A stretch of DNA of 64,000 nucleotides from NCBI RefSeq assembly GCF_017163935.1, contig NZ_JABVZR010000001.1, forward strand, positions 2,232,001-2,296,000, written 5' to 3'. Positions 19,215-29,700 of the stretch are shown in pieces (position 1 is the first letter of the stretch; the number at the start of each line of letters is the position of its first letter). Source of the DNA: Novosphingobium terrae (GTDB lineage: Bacteria > Pseudomonadota > Alphaproteobacteria > Sphingomonadales > Sphingomonadaceae). The translations under genes were made by a program, and so were the position numbers. A model generated the notes under the pieces. That model ran no database searches. It had not been told where the DNA came from and saw only the letters and a program-made list of their open reading frames with translations.

Positions 19215-19919
19215 ATGAGCCCCACTGACCGCTCCCCGTCCCCGCTGCCGATGCTGCTGCTGCTGCTGCTCACGGTAACCACGGGCCTTGTCGATGCGAT
19301 TAGCGTGTTGGGACTGGGCAAGGTCTTCACCGCCAACATGACCGGCAACATCGTCTTTCTGGGCTTTGCCGCCGCCGGAACACCGGGCTTTCATCCCTTA
19401 TCCTATGTGCTCGCGATAGGAGGGTTCCTGATCGGCGCCTTTCTGGCCGGTCGGACCGGGAAACGCCATGAAGGTCGTCCGTTGCACAGATGGCTGATGA
19501 CCGCCGCTGTCGTCGAAGCCGCTCTTCTCTGGGCCGCAGCTCTGGTGTCATGCACCTTCGACGTGGCCAGCCAATCCCCCGACACCGCCTTGTTCGGCAT
19601 CGTCGTGCTGACGGCGCTGGCGATGGGTTTCCGCAATGCCACGGTGCGCCAGCTGAAGGTGCCGGATCTGACCACCACGGTGCTGACCCTGACCCTGACC
19701 GGTCTTGCCGCCGATTCCAGTGCTGCGGGAGGCGCCAATACGAATTGGGCCCGCAGATGCGCCAGCGTGGTCGCGATCTTCCTGGGCGCCGCGCTCGGTG
19801 CGCTTCTTCTCGCCCATGCGGGAATGGCTGTGCCGCTTGCCCTCGCCGGTCTGCTGATCCTCGGCGGGACGATGGCCTGCGCGCTTCATCCCGCCTACCG
19901 CCAGAGCATCCCCGTCTAG
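19215..19919 (+). CDS. YoaK/DUF1275-family membrane protein
   Basis: A 234-aa integral membrane protein of the DUF1275 (YoaK) family. The opening helix contains LLLLLLTVTTGLVDAISVLGL, followed by the family hallmark GKVFTANMTGNIVFLGFA, then an RNATVRQLKVPDLTTTVLT segment and further hydrophobic helices, about six in all. A Shine-Dalgarno AAAGGA precedes the ATG. It lies 90 bases after the porin gene and may be the last gene of that block. The transported or bound species for this family is not known. Confidence 0.88.
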   Translation: MSPTDRSPSPLPMLLLLLLTVTTGLVDAISVLGLGKVFTANMTGNIVFLGFAAAGTPGFHPLSYVLAIGGFLIGAFLAGRTGKRHEGRPLHRWLMTAAVVEAALLWAAALVSCTFDVASQSPDTALFGIVVLTALAMGFRNATVRQLKVPDLTTTVLTLTLTGLAADSSAAGGANTNWARRCASVVAIFLGAALGALLLAHAGMAVPLALAGLLILGGTMACALHPAYRQSIPV

Positions 19920-19945
19920 AACTGTTCGATATTGCAAAAAACGGC

Positions 19946-19980
19946 CGGGCCCGGTCGCGCGCAAGCGCGGCGCGGGCCCG
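19946..19980. terminator. GC hairpin after YoaK-family gene
   Basis: CGGGCCCG at 19946-19953 pairs with CGGGCCCG at 19973-19980 (self-complementary arms), with additional partial pairing inside. It begins 27 bases after the stop. An A-run lies on the 5' side, so a U-tract would form only for minus-strand transcription. It is a plausible terminator or attenuating hairpin. Confidence 0.45.
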
Positions 19981-20132
19981 AACTACGTCCTAGCCAGCCC
20001 CATTCATTCAACTCCATCGAACATTTTGACTTCATTTATCCAGCTAAGTCGATGCTGCGATCAGGCCTATAACGCTTCCACCAGGACAGCAGACCACCAT
20101 TCCCAAGGTCCTTGTCCCAAAGGAGAAGCCTT

Positions 20133-20831
20133 ATGATCGAACTGCGCCCTTTCGCCAGCCTCGGCGGTGCCGACCACGGCTGGCTTAACGCCAAGCATCA
20201 TTTTTCCTTCGCAGACTACTACGATCCGGCCCGCACCAGCTGGGGCAATCTGCGCGTGTGGAACGATGACGTCATTGCCCCGAAGAGCGGTTTCCCGCCT
20301 CACCCGCACCGCGACATGGAGATCATCACCTATGTCCGCGAGGGCGCCATCACCCATCAGGACAATCTGGGCAACAAGGGCCGCACCGAGGCCGGCGACG
20401 TCCAGGTGATGAGCGCAGGGACGGGCATCACGCACGGCGAATACAATCTGGAGGACGTGGCCACCAAGATCTTCCAGATCTGGATCGTCCCCACCAAGCG
20501 CGGCGAGCAGCCGAGCTGGGGCGCACGCCCTTTCCCGAAAGGCGAGCGCGCCGGACAGTTCGTGGTGCTGGCCAGCGGCTACGACAACGACGACGACGCC
20601 CTGCCGATCCGCACCGATGCCCGCATCGTGGCTGCCACGCTGAAGGCGGGCGAAACGGCGGAATATCCTCTGGGCAAGGACCGTCGCGGCTATCTGGTGC
20701 CCGCCATCGGAGCGGTGCAGATCGATGACGTGCAGATCAACACCCGCGACGGTGCCGCGATCAAGGACGTCGACGTGCTGAAGGTCACGGCTCTGGAGGA
20801 CACCGAGATCGTGCTGGTCGACGCCGCCTGA
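20133..20831 (+). CDS. Pirin-family bicupin protein
   Basis: A 232-aa pirin-like cytoplasmic protein. The metal-binding cupin signature is intact: FPPHPHRDMEIITYV, then GAITHQDNLGN, then GTGITHGEYN. These supply the three His and one Glu that hold the metal in pirins. YhaK-type pirins of about this length have been linked to redox sensing or quercetinase activity. The ATG at 20133 has a strong AAAGGAGA ribosome-binding site, and an in-frame extension to 20112 is unlikely. It stands next to Dps, which fits an oxidative-stress grouping. Confidence 0.92.
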   Translation: MIELRPFASLGGADHGWLNAKHHFSFADYYDPARTSWGNLRVWNDDVIAPKSGFPPHPHRDMEIITYVREGAITHQDNLGNKGRTEAGDVQVMSAGTGITHGEYNLEDVATKIFQIWIVPTKRGEQPSWGARPFPKGERAGQFVVLASGYDNDDDALPIRTDARIVAATLKAGETAEYPLGKDRRGYLVPAIGAVQIDDVQINTRDGAAIKDVDVLKVTALEDTEIVLVDAA

Positions 20832-20996
20832 CCCCTGCCCCGACCTGTGGCCGGTCTTCCCCCGCCGGCCACAGTTCCCCCGAGAGGTGCATCAGTCCCG
20901 TGCCGACCGCCGCCTCGCTTTCCATCAGACCGGTCCAAGATTTGAGCGCCTTCGATCGGTAATATCCCGACACCACGCAACGAAGGAACATCAATC

Positions 20997-21512
20997 ATGT
21001 CGATCACGGCCGAAGCCAAGCGCATTGCTCCCCTCGCCACGCCCTCGGGTCTGGGTGAAGAGGCCACCCACGATCTCTCCGCCGCACTGACCGTGCTGCT
21101 GGCCGATGTGTTCGCGCTCTACCTCAAGACCAAGAACTTCCACTGGCATGTCTCGGGCCCGCATTTCACCGAGTATCACCTGCTGCTGGACCGTCAGGCC
21201 GATCAGATCTTCGCCATGACCGATCCCATCGCCGAACGCGCCCGCAAGCTGGGCGGCACCACGCTGCGCTCGATCGGCCAGATCGCCCGCCAGAGCCGCG
21301 TGCTGGACAACGACGCCGACTATGTCGAACCGCAGGACATGCTTGCCGAGCTGTGCGACGACAATGGCGACCTGGCCACTCGACTGCGCGCTCTGCATGA
21401 CCTGTGCGAGGAACATCGCGATGTGGTCACCGCCAGCCTGATCGAGAACTGGCTGGACGAGGCCGAGGGCCGCCGCTGGTTCCTTTTCGAAACCAGCCGC
21501 CACGGTCGTTGA
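20997..21512 (+). CDS. dps: Dps-family ferritin-like DNA-protection protein
   Basis: A 171-aa protein of the Dps/ferritin-like family. It oxidises and stores iron as a dodecamer and protects DNA under stress. The ferroxidase-site signature is visible in TKNFHWHVSGPHFTEYHLLL followed by DRQADQIFAMTDPIAERARK. Later helices contain LRALHDLCEEHRDVVTASL and the closing IENWLDEAEGRRWFL. Length and order match the family. A Shine-Dalgarno (GAAGGA) precedes the ATG. Neighbouring pirin supports a stress context. Confidence 0.93.
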   Translation: MSITAEAKRIAPLATPSGLGEEATHDLSAALTVLLADVFALYLKTKNFHWHVSGPHFTEYHLLLDRQADQIFAMTDPIAERARKLGGTTLRSIGQIARQSRVLDNDADYVEPQDMLAELCDDNGDLATRLRALHDLCEEHRDVVTASLIENWLDEAEGRRWFLFETSRHGR

Positions 21513-21621
21513 CCGGTCAGCCGTCTGACTTGCTCTCGTCCGGGTTGCCTCGTCGATAGAGGCCGGCTGGGCGAGAGCAGGCTCCAACCATCATTTTTCG
21601 AAATCACCAGGAGAAATCGCC

Positions 21622-21792
21622 ATGCGCTTCAATTACCCTCGCAATCAGGGGCGCCCCTGGATCGTAGACATTGGCTTGTTGGTCGATGGCAAGAGGGACG
21701 CTTTCGTCCACACCGATCGGGCGGTCACGAACGTGTCAGCCCGCGAGATGGAGATCGGCACCGGTCAGGGAACACGGCTTTCCGAGCTGTAG
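21622..21792 (+). CDS. Small hypothetical protein (56 aa)
   Basis: A short frame, ATG at 21622 to TAG at 21792, preceded by a well-spaced AGGAGA. The product begins MRFNYPRNQGRPWIVDIGL and is hydrophilic with no membrane segment or recognised motif. It lies between dps and the convergent LysR gene. The ribosome-binding site and clean frame support it, but there is no homology evidence. Confidence 0.45.
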   Translation: MRFNYPRNQGRPWIVDIGLLVDGKRDAFVHTDRAVTNVSAREMEIGTGQGTRLSEL

Positions 21793-21810
21793 CGCCATCC
21801 ATCTGGCGAA

Positions 21811-22752
21811 CTAGCCAGCCGTCTTTCCCATCACCACCGGCGGTTCCCAGTAAGGTGGCGAGCCGAAATGATCGCTCAGATAATCGAGAAAGCTGGCTAC
21901 CTTTGCCGAGCCACGTCGGTTGGGAAGAAAAACTCCAGAGATCGTGCCCTCTGCGCTTCCGACCATCGCCGTCCAGTTGTCGAGCAGGATTACCAGGCGT
22001 CCTGCAGCGATATCCCCACCGACCAGCCAGGTCGGCATGAGCACGAGACCGACACCTTCGAGAGCTGCGCTGAGCAGGACCTCAGAGCCGGTCGATCGCA
22101 GATTGCCTTGGACATGGACCCGCATGACCTCGCCTTCACGCGCAAATGTCCATTGGTCCTCCCCGCCACCGTAATCAAACAGGAGACAGTTGTGGGTCTT
22201 GAGCGACGCCGGATCGGTCGGAACTCCCCTTTCCTCCAGATATCGCGGACTGGCGCACACAACGCGACGATGATGGGCCAGTTTGCGCGTAATGAGCGAG
22301 GAATCCGGTAAAGTCGCCAGACGTATGGCCACATCGACCCGCTCATCGACCAGATTGACCAGGCTATCGTTCAACTGAAGATCCAGTTTCACACCGGGGA
22401 AGCGGCGGAGGTAATCCGGTAGCGCCGGAGCCAGATGGAGACGGGCAAAGGCGATCGAAGCGGTTACGCGCAAGGTCCCGGAAGGCGACTTCCCGATTTC
22501 GCTTACAGCACGCTCAGCCTCATCGAGCTGTTCGAGGATACGCCGGGCATCCTGATAATAGGTTCGCCCTGCAGTCGTGAGGCTGACGCTGCGGGTCGAC
22601 CGGTTGAGAAGAAGCGTTCCCAACTCCGCCTCCAGCGCGTTGAGCTGACGGGTGAGAGACGAAGGAGCCACGCCCAGCCGGCGAGCCGCCGATGTGAAGC
22701 CGCCTTGGTCGACAACCGCGACGAAGGCGGTGAGCGCAGAGAACCTATCCAT
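21811..22752 (-). CDS. LysR-family transcriptional regulator
   Basis: A 313-aa LysR-type regulator. Its N-terminal winged HTH reads FVAVVDQGGFTSAARRLGVA then PSSLTRQLNALEAELGTLL, followed by the linker helix and a periplasmic-binding-like effector domain (SGTLRVTASIAFARLHLAP, GVGLVLMPTWLVGGDIAAG). It is transcribed divergently from the Old Yellow Enzyme gene at 22935, the classic layout in which the regulator controls both itself and the neighbour. The natural inducer cannot be inferred, but an electrophile or enone acted on by the reductase is plausible. Confidence 0.92.
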   Translation of the reverse strand: MDRFSALTAFVAVVDQGGFTSAARRLGVAPSSLTRQLNALEAELGTLLLNRSTRSVSLTTAGRTYYQDARRILEQLDEAERAVSEIGKSPSGTLRVTASIAFARLHLAPALPDYLRRFPGVKLDLQLNDSLVNLVDERVDVAIRLATLPDSSLITRKLAHHRRVVCASPRYLEERGVPTDPASLKTHNCLLFDYGGGEDQWTFAREGEVMRVHVQGNLRSTGSEVLLSAALEGVGLVLMPTWLVGGDIAAGRLVILLDNWTAMVGSAEGTISGVFLPNRRGSAKVASFLDYLSDHFGSPPYWEPPVVMGKTAG

Positions 22753-22934
22753 ACATCCACCTTTGCATAATTTGTCGGCAATGCTCCGAAATCTTCAGAT
22801 AATCAAGGTTGCGGACCGCGCTACGGATGCCAGTTTATTGCACCCAGCGCAAAACTGATCGCCATTCTCTCCGGATTATCAAATCACGCTGCGGATCGCA
22901 TTTTCGCATCAACGCCTTCGACAGGAGATCCTTC
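22753..22934. promoter_or_regulatory. Divergent LysR/OYE promoter region
   Basis: A 182-base spacer between divergent genes must hold both promoters. It contains GATAATC at 22798-22804 and its reverse complement GATTATC at 22874-22880, which could be half-sites of a LysR operator. The spacing is wide, so this is only a suggestion. Confidence 0.35.
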
Positions 22935-24062
22935 ATGTCCATGCTGTTCACTCCCTTCAGACTCGGTCGCCTCGACCTTCCTAACCGCGTGCTGATGGCG
23001 CCGCTTACCCGGTCGCGAGCCGGAGCGGGCAACGTGCCGACCGACATGATGGTCGAATACTATCGGCAGCGCGCGACCGCCGGGCTCATCATCAGTGAGG
23101 CCACCCAGATTTCGCAGCAGGGCCAAGGCTATGCCTGGACGCCCGGCATTCATAGCGAGGAGCAGATCGCCGGTTGGCGCAAGGTTGCCGATGCCGTGCA
23201 CGCGCAAGGCGGGCGGATGGTTCTTCAGCTCTGGCATGTGGGCCGTGTATCCCACCCGGTCTTTCAGCCCGGCGGCGCGCAACCTGTCGCCCCCACCGCC
23301 ATGTCGGTGCCCGGCCAGACCTTTATCATCGATGAGAACGGTGAAGGCGCCTGGGCCGACGTGCCGGTGCCTCAGGAACTGACGGTTGCCGGGATACAGG
23401 CCATTGTCGCGGACTATGCGCAAGCCGCAAGAAATGCCATCGAAGCTGGCATGGACGGTGTCGAAATCCACGCCGCCAACGGCTATCTTATCGACCAGTT
23501 CATCAACACGAACTCCAATCATCGCACCGACGCCTACGGCGGTTCCATCGAGAACCGCACCCGCTTTCTCGTGGAAGTCGTCGACGCGGTGTCCGAGGCG
23601 ATCGGCAGTGACCGCGTCGGCGTGCGACTGACGCCGATGGGCCGTTTCATGGGCATGGGCGACGAAACGCCCCTGGAGACCTTCGGGCAAATCGCCCGCG
23701 TCCTCAGCGGAAAGAACCTCGCTTACCTGCATGCTGTCGAGCCCGCAATTCTCGGTGTCGACAAGGATGCCGGCTATGATCCGCGATGGGACCAGATGAT
23801 GGCCCTCATCCGCGATCTCTATACCGGTGTCCTCATTCTCGCCGGCGGCTATGAGCGCGATACGGCAGAACGAGCCCTTGCGTCCGGTCGCGGAAATCTC
23901 GTCGCGTTCGGCAAGAACTTCATCGCAAATCCCGACCTCCCTCGACGCCTTCTGCTCAATGCCCGACTGAACGAGCCCGACCGCTCGAGCTTCTTCGGGG
24001 GCACCGACAAGGGATACATCGATTACCCCAGCCTTGAGGAAGCACCGGCCGGGGCTGCGTAA
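22935..24062 (+). CDS. Old Yellow Enzyme-family alkene reductase
   Basis: A 375-aa FMN-dependent ene-reductase (NemA/OYE family) that reduces alpha,beta-unsaturated carbonyls or nitro compounds with NAD(P)H. The family markers are present in order: LDLPNRVLMAPLTRSRAG, a flavin segment around SEATQISQQGQGYAWTPGI, LQLWHVGRVSHP, the catalytic/substrate region GVEIHAANGYLIDQF, the loop NHRTDAYGGSIENRTRF, and the phosphate-binding ILAGGYER and VAFGKNFIANPDLP. The upstream in-frame extension is rejected because the ATG at 22935 has a well-placed AGGAGA site and gives family length. It heads a probable three-gene run with an MFS transporter and an FAD monooxygenase. Confidence 0.94.
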   Translation: MSMLFTPFRLGRLDLPNRVLMAPLTRSRAGAGNVPTDMMVEYYRQRATAGLIISEATQISQQGQGYAWTPGIHSEEQIAGWRKVADAVHAQGGRMVLQLWHVGRVSHPVFQPGGAQPVAPTAMSVPGQTFIIDENGEGAWADVPVPQELTVAGIQAIVADYAQAARNAIEAGMDGVEIHAANGYLIDQFINTNSNHRTDAYGGSIENRTRFLVEVVDAVSEAIGSDRVGVRLTPMGRFMGMGDETPLETFGQIARVLSGKNLAYLHAVEPAILGVDKDAGYDPRWDQMMALIRDLYTGVLILAGGYERDTAERALASGRGNLVAFGKNFIANPDLPRRLLLNARLNEPDRSSFFGGTDKGYIDYPSLEEAPAGAA

Positions 24063-24195
24063 GAGGCCGCATATTTCGGGGCATCCTCGCGCAAAACTCC
24101 TTCCGATCGTCCAAACCAATCGGCGGGCGATGACATAGGCTGGCGCCATAGGCCTGACCGTCGGCTTTTTGCGCCTTTCAACCAAGGAGCTTTTC

Positions 24196-25410
24196 ATGAC
24201 CAGCAAGATTATGGCTGGAAAGGCCGGCCTGCACAGCGTCAGGACGTCAGCGAGACGTTACAAGCTGACGACCGCCGTCACGCTTTCGATGGCGGTCGCT
24301 TCGGGCGTCGCGGTCGCCAACATATACTATAGCCAGCCGATGATTGGCGTCATGGAACGCGCCCTTCCCGGCGCAGCGTCGGGATTCATTCCGACCGCCA
24401 CCCAACTGGGCTACGCCATCGGCCTGTTCCTTCTTGTCCCGCTTGGCGATCTTGTTGAGCGCAAGCGCCTCATCGTCACCCAGTTCTTCGTGCTGGCATT
24501 GGCTCTTGCCGCGGCCGCCTCTGCACCCGGGACCTTCACCATGCTGGCGGCATCGCTGCTGCTGGGTGCGGCGGCTACGGTTGCACAGCAGATCGTGCCT
24601 TTCGCCGCCCATCTGGCCGTGCCGGCACGTCGTGGGCACACGGTGGGCATGGTGATGGCCGGCGTGCTGTGCGGCATCCTGCTCAGCCGAACGCTTGCTG
24701 GCATCGTTGCGATCCATGCCGGCTGGCGTGCGATGTTCTGGCTCGCGGTTCCGATGGCGCTGGGCGCAGGTGCTCTGATGGCCTGGTGCCTTCCATCCCA
24801 CCGCCCTGAAGCGCGCCTGTCCTATGGCGCACTCATTCGATCGCTTCTGCATCTGTGGAGGGAATTCGGCGCGTTACGCCTGGCGGCACTGACACAGGCG
24901 CTGCTCTTTGCCGCCTTCACGGCGTTCTGGACCATTCTCGCCCTGCACCTGCAGGAGCCCCATTACCGGCTTGGCGCCGACGCGGCAGGTCTCTTCGGAA
25001 TCGTGGGAGCCGTCGGCATTCTCGCTGCTCCCGCGGCCGGCCGGTTTGCCGACCGCCATGGGCCCCACAGGGTGATCGCGCTCGGCGCGGTGCTCACCGT
25101 CGTATCCTTTGCCCTGTTCGCTCTGTGGGACAGTCTGGCCGGCTTGATCGTTGGGGTCATCATGCTCGATTTTGCGGTGCAAAGCGCGCTCGTGTCGAAC
25201 CAGCATCTTGTCTACGCCTTGCGCCCGGAAGCGCGAGCCCGCCTCAACACGCTTTTCATGGGCTCGATGTTCCTCGGAGGCGCCGCAGGATCGGCAACCG
25301 CGACTGCTGCCTGGAACCAGGGGGGCTGGCATGCTGTCATGGTCCTTGGAGCGGGTTTTGCAGTGGTCGCCAGCGCCCTCCAATTCCGTGACATGCTCAG
25401 GAAGGACTGA
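24196..25410 (+). CDS. MFS transporter (DHA1-type)
   Basis: A 404-aa major facilitator with about twelve hydrophobic helices. The N-terminal helix carries [18 protein letters not shown], and the loop 2-3 motif reads [17 protein letters not shown], matching MFS motif A (G-D-x-x-E-R-K-R). A second-half repeat [19 protein letters not shown] is also typical. The ATG at 24196 follows AAGGAG. It stands between the OYE and FAD-monooxygenase genes and ends four bases before the latter, so it probably exports or imports the compound handled by these enzymes. Confidence 0.9.
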   Translation: MTSKIMAGKAGLHSVRTSARRYKLTTAVTLSMAVASGVAVANIYYSQPMIGVMERALPGAASGFIPTATQLGYAIGLFLLVPLGDLVERKRLIVTQFFVLALALAAAASAPGTFTMLAASLLLGAAATVAQQIVPFAAHLAVPARRGHTVGMVMAGVLCGILLSRTLAGIVAIHAGWRAMFWLAVPMALGAGALMAWCLPSHRPEARLSYGALIRSLLHLWREFGALRLAALTQALLFAAFTAFWTILALHLQEPHYRLGADAAGLFGIVGAVGILAAPAAGRFADRHGPHRVIALGAVLTVVSFALFALWDSLAGLIVGVIMLDFAVQSALVSNQHLVYALRPEARARLNTLFMGSMFLGGAAGSATATAAWNQGGWHAVMVLGAGFAVVASALQFRDMLRKD

Positions 25411-25414
25411 GACG

Positions 25415-26554
25415 ATGCGTATCATCATCTCGGGCGGCTCGGTCGGCGGCCTCTTCGCCGGCGCCCTGCTCTCCCTTCAAGGACATGATGTCCAGATCTT
25501 CGAGCGATCGCAACGAGGGCTCGCCGGCCGCGGCGCTGGCCTCGTCGCTCAAGAGGATGTGTTTGCCCTGCTGCGCCGGTTCGGGAGAGAGGACGTCACG
25601 CGAACCGGCGTGGTCGCCCAGGCGCGCATCTTTCTGGATCGCATGGGCGCCATCCTGTCATCGCACGCCCATCCGCAGATGCAGTTGTCCTGGGATCGCC
25701 TCTATCTTGCCATGCTCGATCTGATCGAGCCGGCTGCCTACCATCTGGGCAGTTCCGTCGTCATGGCGGGAAGCGACGAGCAGCGAGCTTGGGTCGAACT
25801 ATCGGATGGCAGTCGGCAATCGGCCGATCTGGTCATCGGCGCCGACGGCATCGGCTCCTCGGTGCGGACAGCTATCGTAGCAAATCAGGCTGACACCCCC
25901 CGTTATGCTGGCTACGTCGCGTGGCGATTTCTCATCCCCGAGCAGGATCTGACATCCCTTTCGGCGAACGCTCTGGCTGGCCGCTTCGCCTTCTATCACG
26001 GCGATAGCACGCAGGTGCTTGGCTACCTCGTCGCCGGGCCGGCCGGTGAAACGGACCCGGGCACGCGCCGCTACAATTGCGTCTGGTATCGACAAGTCCA
26101 CGACCTGCCTGGCTTGCTTATCGATAGCAAAGGCAGCGCTCATCCCTATTCGCTTGCTCCCGGTTCCGTTCCGGACGAGGTCCGGACCGCCTTGCTCAAG
26201 GACGCCCACGAGACGCTTCCACCCGCTTTCGCCCAGGTGATGACTAGGGAACCGAAGCCTTTCGTGCAGGCCATTTTCGATATGACCTGCACCACGATGA
26301 CCGCAGACCGACTTGTGCTGCTCGGCGATGCGGCCTTCGTCGCGAGGCCCCATACCGCGATGGGCGTGGCCAAAGCCGCCGGTGACGCCATGGCCTTGGC
26401 GGATTTGCTGCAGGGACACGATCTTCCCCAGGCACTCCAGGCCTACAATGCGGCCAGAACACGTGCTGGCCGCAGCATCGTGGCCTACGGGCAGCGCCTG
26501 GGCGCCGATATGACACCACACGCAACGCATCCCGATTTCGGCAGATCTCTTTGA
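25415..26554 (+). CDS. FAD-dependent aromatic-ring monooxygenase
   Basis: A 379-aa class A flavoprotein monooxygenase. The FAD-binding Rossmann motif is IISGGSVGGLFAGALLSLQG at the N-terminus. The second ribose-binding motif is LVLLGDAAFVARPHTAMGVA near residue 310, and VIGADGIGSSVR is the DG motif. The RPHTAMGVAKAAGDA segment resembles 2,6-dihydroxypyridine 3-hydroxylase-type enzymes, so an N-heteroaromatic or phenolic substrate is possible. The gene starts four bases after the MFS stop and is translationally close-coupled. The longer upstream frame overlaps the MFS gene and is rejected. Confidence 0.88.
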   Translation: MRIIISGGSVGGLFAGALLSLQGHDVQIFERSQRGLAGRGAGLVAQEDVFALLRRFGREDVTRTGVVAQARIFLDRMGAILSSHAHPQMQLSWDRLYLAMLDLIEPAAYHLGSSVVMAGSDEQRAWVELSDGSRQSADLVIGADGIGSSVRTAIVANQADTPRYAGYVAWRFLIPEQDLTSLSANALAGRFAFYHGDSTQVLGYLVAGPAGETDPGTRRYNCVWYRQVHDLPGLLIDSKGSAHPYSLAPGSVPDEVRTALLKDAHETLPPAFAQVMTREPKPFVQAIFDMTCTTMTADRLVLLGDAAFVARPHTAMGVAKAAGDAMALADLLQGHDLPQALQAYNAARTRAGRSIVAYGQRLGADMTPHATHPDFGRSL

Positions 26555-26796
26555 ACCTCAGCCATGTGGCTGCCGGCCTGTCCGAAAGCCAGTCGAAGTC
26601 GATCGCAGGACAGTTCAAGTCTTAGAACCCCATTTAATCATGATCGTCCAAAACCTGTCAGCGCCAGACAGGACTATGTAGGCGGGTTTTGGCACTGGAA
26701 GATCAAGATCTCTTTCCAGGATCGATCCGATCACATTCGAAATAGGGGCCCAGCTTCGCTGGCCTCTGCCGCTCCATTTCCAATCGAGAGGACGCC

Positions 26797-29700
26797 ATGA
26801 ACGGCATCGTTCGCGTTGCGCTATCACGGCCGCTGACCTTTATCGTGATGGCGATACTTATCGCCATCTTCGGCGTTCTTCAGGCGCTCAGGACTCCGGT
26901 CGACATCTTTCCCAACATCGGGATCCCGGTGGTTGCGACCGCCTGGCAATACGCCGGCCTTTCGCCCGACGATATGTCGGGCCGCATCATCACGCCCTTC
27001 GAGCGGGTGCTGACCACCACCGTCAACGATATCGACCATATCGAGAGCAACTCGATGCAGGGCATCGGCGTGGTGAAGATCTACTTCCAGCCCGGCGCCA
27101 ACATCGAGCGCGCCACCGCGCAGGTGACGGCGATTTCGCAAACGGTGCTCAAGCAGCTGCCGCCCGGTTCGACCCCGCCGTTGATCCTGAACTACAACGC
27201 CTCGACCGTTCCGATCCTGCAGCTTGCCGCGTCGGGGCGCGGGCTCTCCGAACAGCGACTGTTCGACCTTGGCCAGAACCAGATCCGTCCGGGCCTGATC
27301 TCCGTTCCCGGCGTGGCGCTGCCCTACCCCAGCGGTGGCAAGCAGCGGCAGGTGCAGGTTGATCTCGATCCGCAAGCTCTTCAGTCCAAGGGCCTTTCGG
27401 CACAGGATATCGGCAATGCGATCGCCGCCCAGAACCAGATCAATCCGGTCGGCTTCGCGAAGATCGGCCGCTATCAATACAATGTCGCGCTGAACAACTC
27501 GCCCGAATCCGTCGAGGCCTACAACGACCTGCCGGTCAAGACCGTGAACGGCGCGACCATCTATCTGCGCGATGTCGCCCACGTGCGCGATGGCTATGCA
27601 CCTCAGCAGAACGTCGTCCATGTCGACGGCAAGCGCTCGGTGCTGATGACCGTCCTGAAGAACGGCAAGAACTCCACTCTGGCCATCGTGCAGGGCGTCA
27701 AGGACAAGCTCCCGCACCTGCTTGAGACATTGCCTCCTCAGCTCAAGGTCAACCCGATCGGCGATCAGTCGCTTTTCGTCAAAGCCGCGGTTCAGGGCGT
27801 GATCAAGGAAGGAGCCATCGCGGCAGCCCTCACCAGCCTGATGATCCTGCTTTTTCTGGGCTCCTGGCGCTCTACGGTGATCATCGCGATCTCGATCCCG
27901 CTTGCAGTGCTCTTCGCCATCGTCTGTCTGGGCGTAAGCGGAAACACGCTCAACATCATGACCCTGGGCGGCCTGAGCCTTGCCGTGGGCATCCTGGTCG
28001 ACGATGCCACGGTGACGATCGAGAACATCAACTGGCACCTCGAGCAGGGCAAAAGCGTCATGCAGGCCATCCTCGATGGCGCGGCTCAGATCGTGACCCC
28101 TGCCTTCGTGTCCTTGCTGTGCATCTGCATCGTTTTCGTGCCGATGTTCTTCCTACCCGGCGTTGCGGGCTTTCTGTTCGTCCCCCTCGCGCTGGCCGTG
28201 ATGTTCGCGATGATCGGATCCTTCGTCCTGTCGCGGACCCTGGTTCCCACGCTCGCGATGTATCTGCTCCGGCCGCATGCTCAGGAGCACGGCGAGCACG
28301 CACATGCGCCCTCCCGCAATCCGCTGGTCCGGCTGCAAAAGGGCTTCGAGACAAGGTTCGAGCGCATTCGCATCGGCTACGGCGACCTGCTCGGCAAGGC
28401 TCTGGAAGCCCGGGCGATCTTCTCGATCGGCTTCCTGGCCGTGGTCATCCTGTCACTGTTCCTGGTCCCGCTGCTGGGCCGCAACTTCTTCCCCAGCGTC
28501 GATGCAGGACAGATCACCCTGCACGTCCGCGCTCCCGTGGGCTCGCGCATCGAGGACACATCGGCTCAATTCGATCTCATCGAGCGCAAGATCCGCGCGA
28601 TCATCCCGCCGGCTGAACTGGCGACCGTCGTCGACAACATCGGCCTGCCGGTGTCCGCCATCAACGCCACCTATAACAACTCGGGGACAGTCGGGCCTCA
28701 GGACGGCGATATCCTGATCACCCTGAACAAGGAACATCGCCCGAGCGCCGACTACATCCGCAAGATGCGGGAGCAGCTGCCCCGGTCGTTCCCCGGCACG
28801 GATTTCGCCTTCCTCCCCGCCGACATCACCAGCCAGATTCTGAATTTCGGCGCACCCGCGCCGATCGACATCCAGATCGTCGGCAAGAACGCCTCGGCGA
28901 ACCTGACCTATGCTCAGGACATCCTGCGCGAACTCAAGGCTGTTCCCGGTGTGGCCGATGCCCGCATCCAGCAGTCTTCGAGCTATCCGGAACTGAAGGT
29001 CGCGGCCGACCGTAGCCGGATCAGCCAATATGGCCTGACCGAGCGCGACGTCACCACGTCAGCGGCCAATGCCCTGGCAGGAACCTCGCAAACGGCACCT
29101 GTCTATTTCGTCAACCCGGAGAACGGGGTGTCCTACAGCGTGGTTGCCCAGGCACCCGAATACCGGATCAGTTCACTCAACGAACTGAGCAATGTGCCGG
29201 TGACCGGGGCCGCAGGCACCCAGCCCCAGATCCTGGGCGGTGTGGCGCATTTCCAGCGCACCGGTTCGAACGCCGTGATCAGCCACTACAACATCGAGCC
29301 CATCATCGACATCTACGCCACGCCTTCGGGACGCGATCTGGGCGCGGTGGCACATGACATCGACACGGTGATCGCCCGGATGAAGGCGAAGGCGCCCAAG
29401 GGCACGATCGTCGCCCTGCGCGGCCAGAATGTGACGATGGGCGTGGCCTTTAACGGCCTCTTCTTCGGCCTGCTGGCAGCCATCGTTCTGATCTACCTGC
29501 TGATCGTCGTGAACTTCCAGAGCTGGCTCGACCCGTTCGTGATCATCACCGCCCTGCCAGGCGCCATCGCCGGCATCGTCTGGATGCTGTTCATCACGGA
29601 AACGCAGCTTTCCGTGCCGGCCCTGATCGGCGCGATCATGTGCATGGGTGTAGCCACGGCCAACTCGATCCTGGTGGTCAGCTTCGCCCGGGCGAAACTG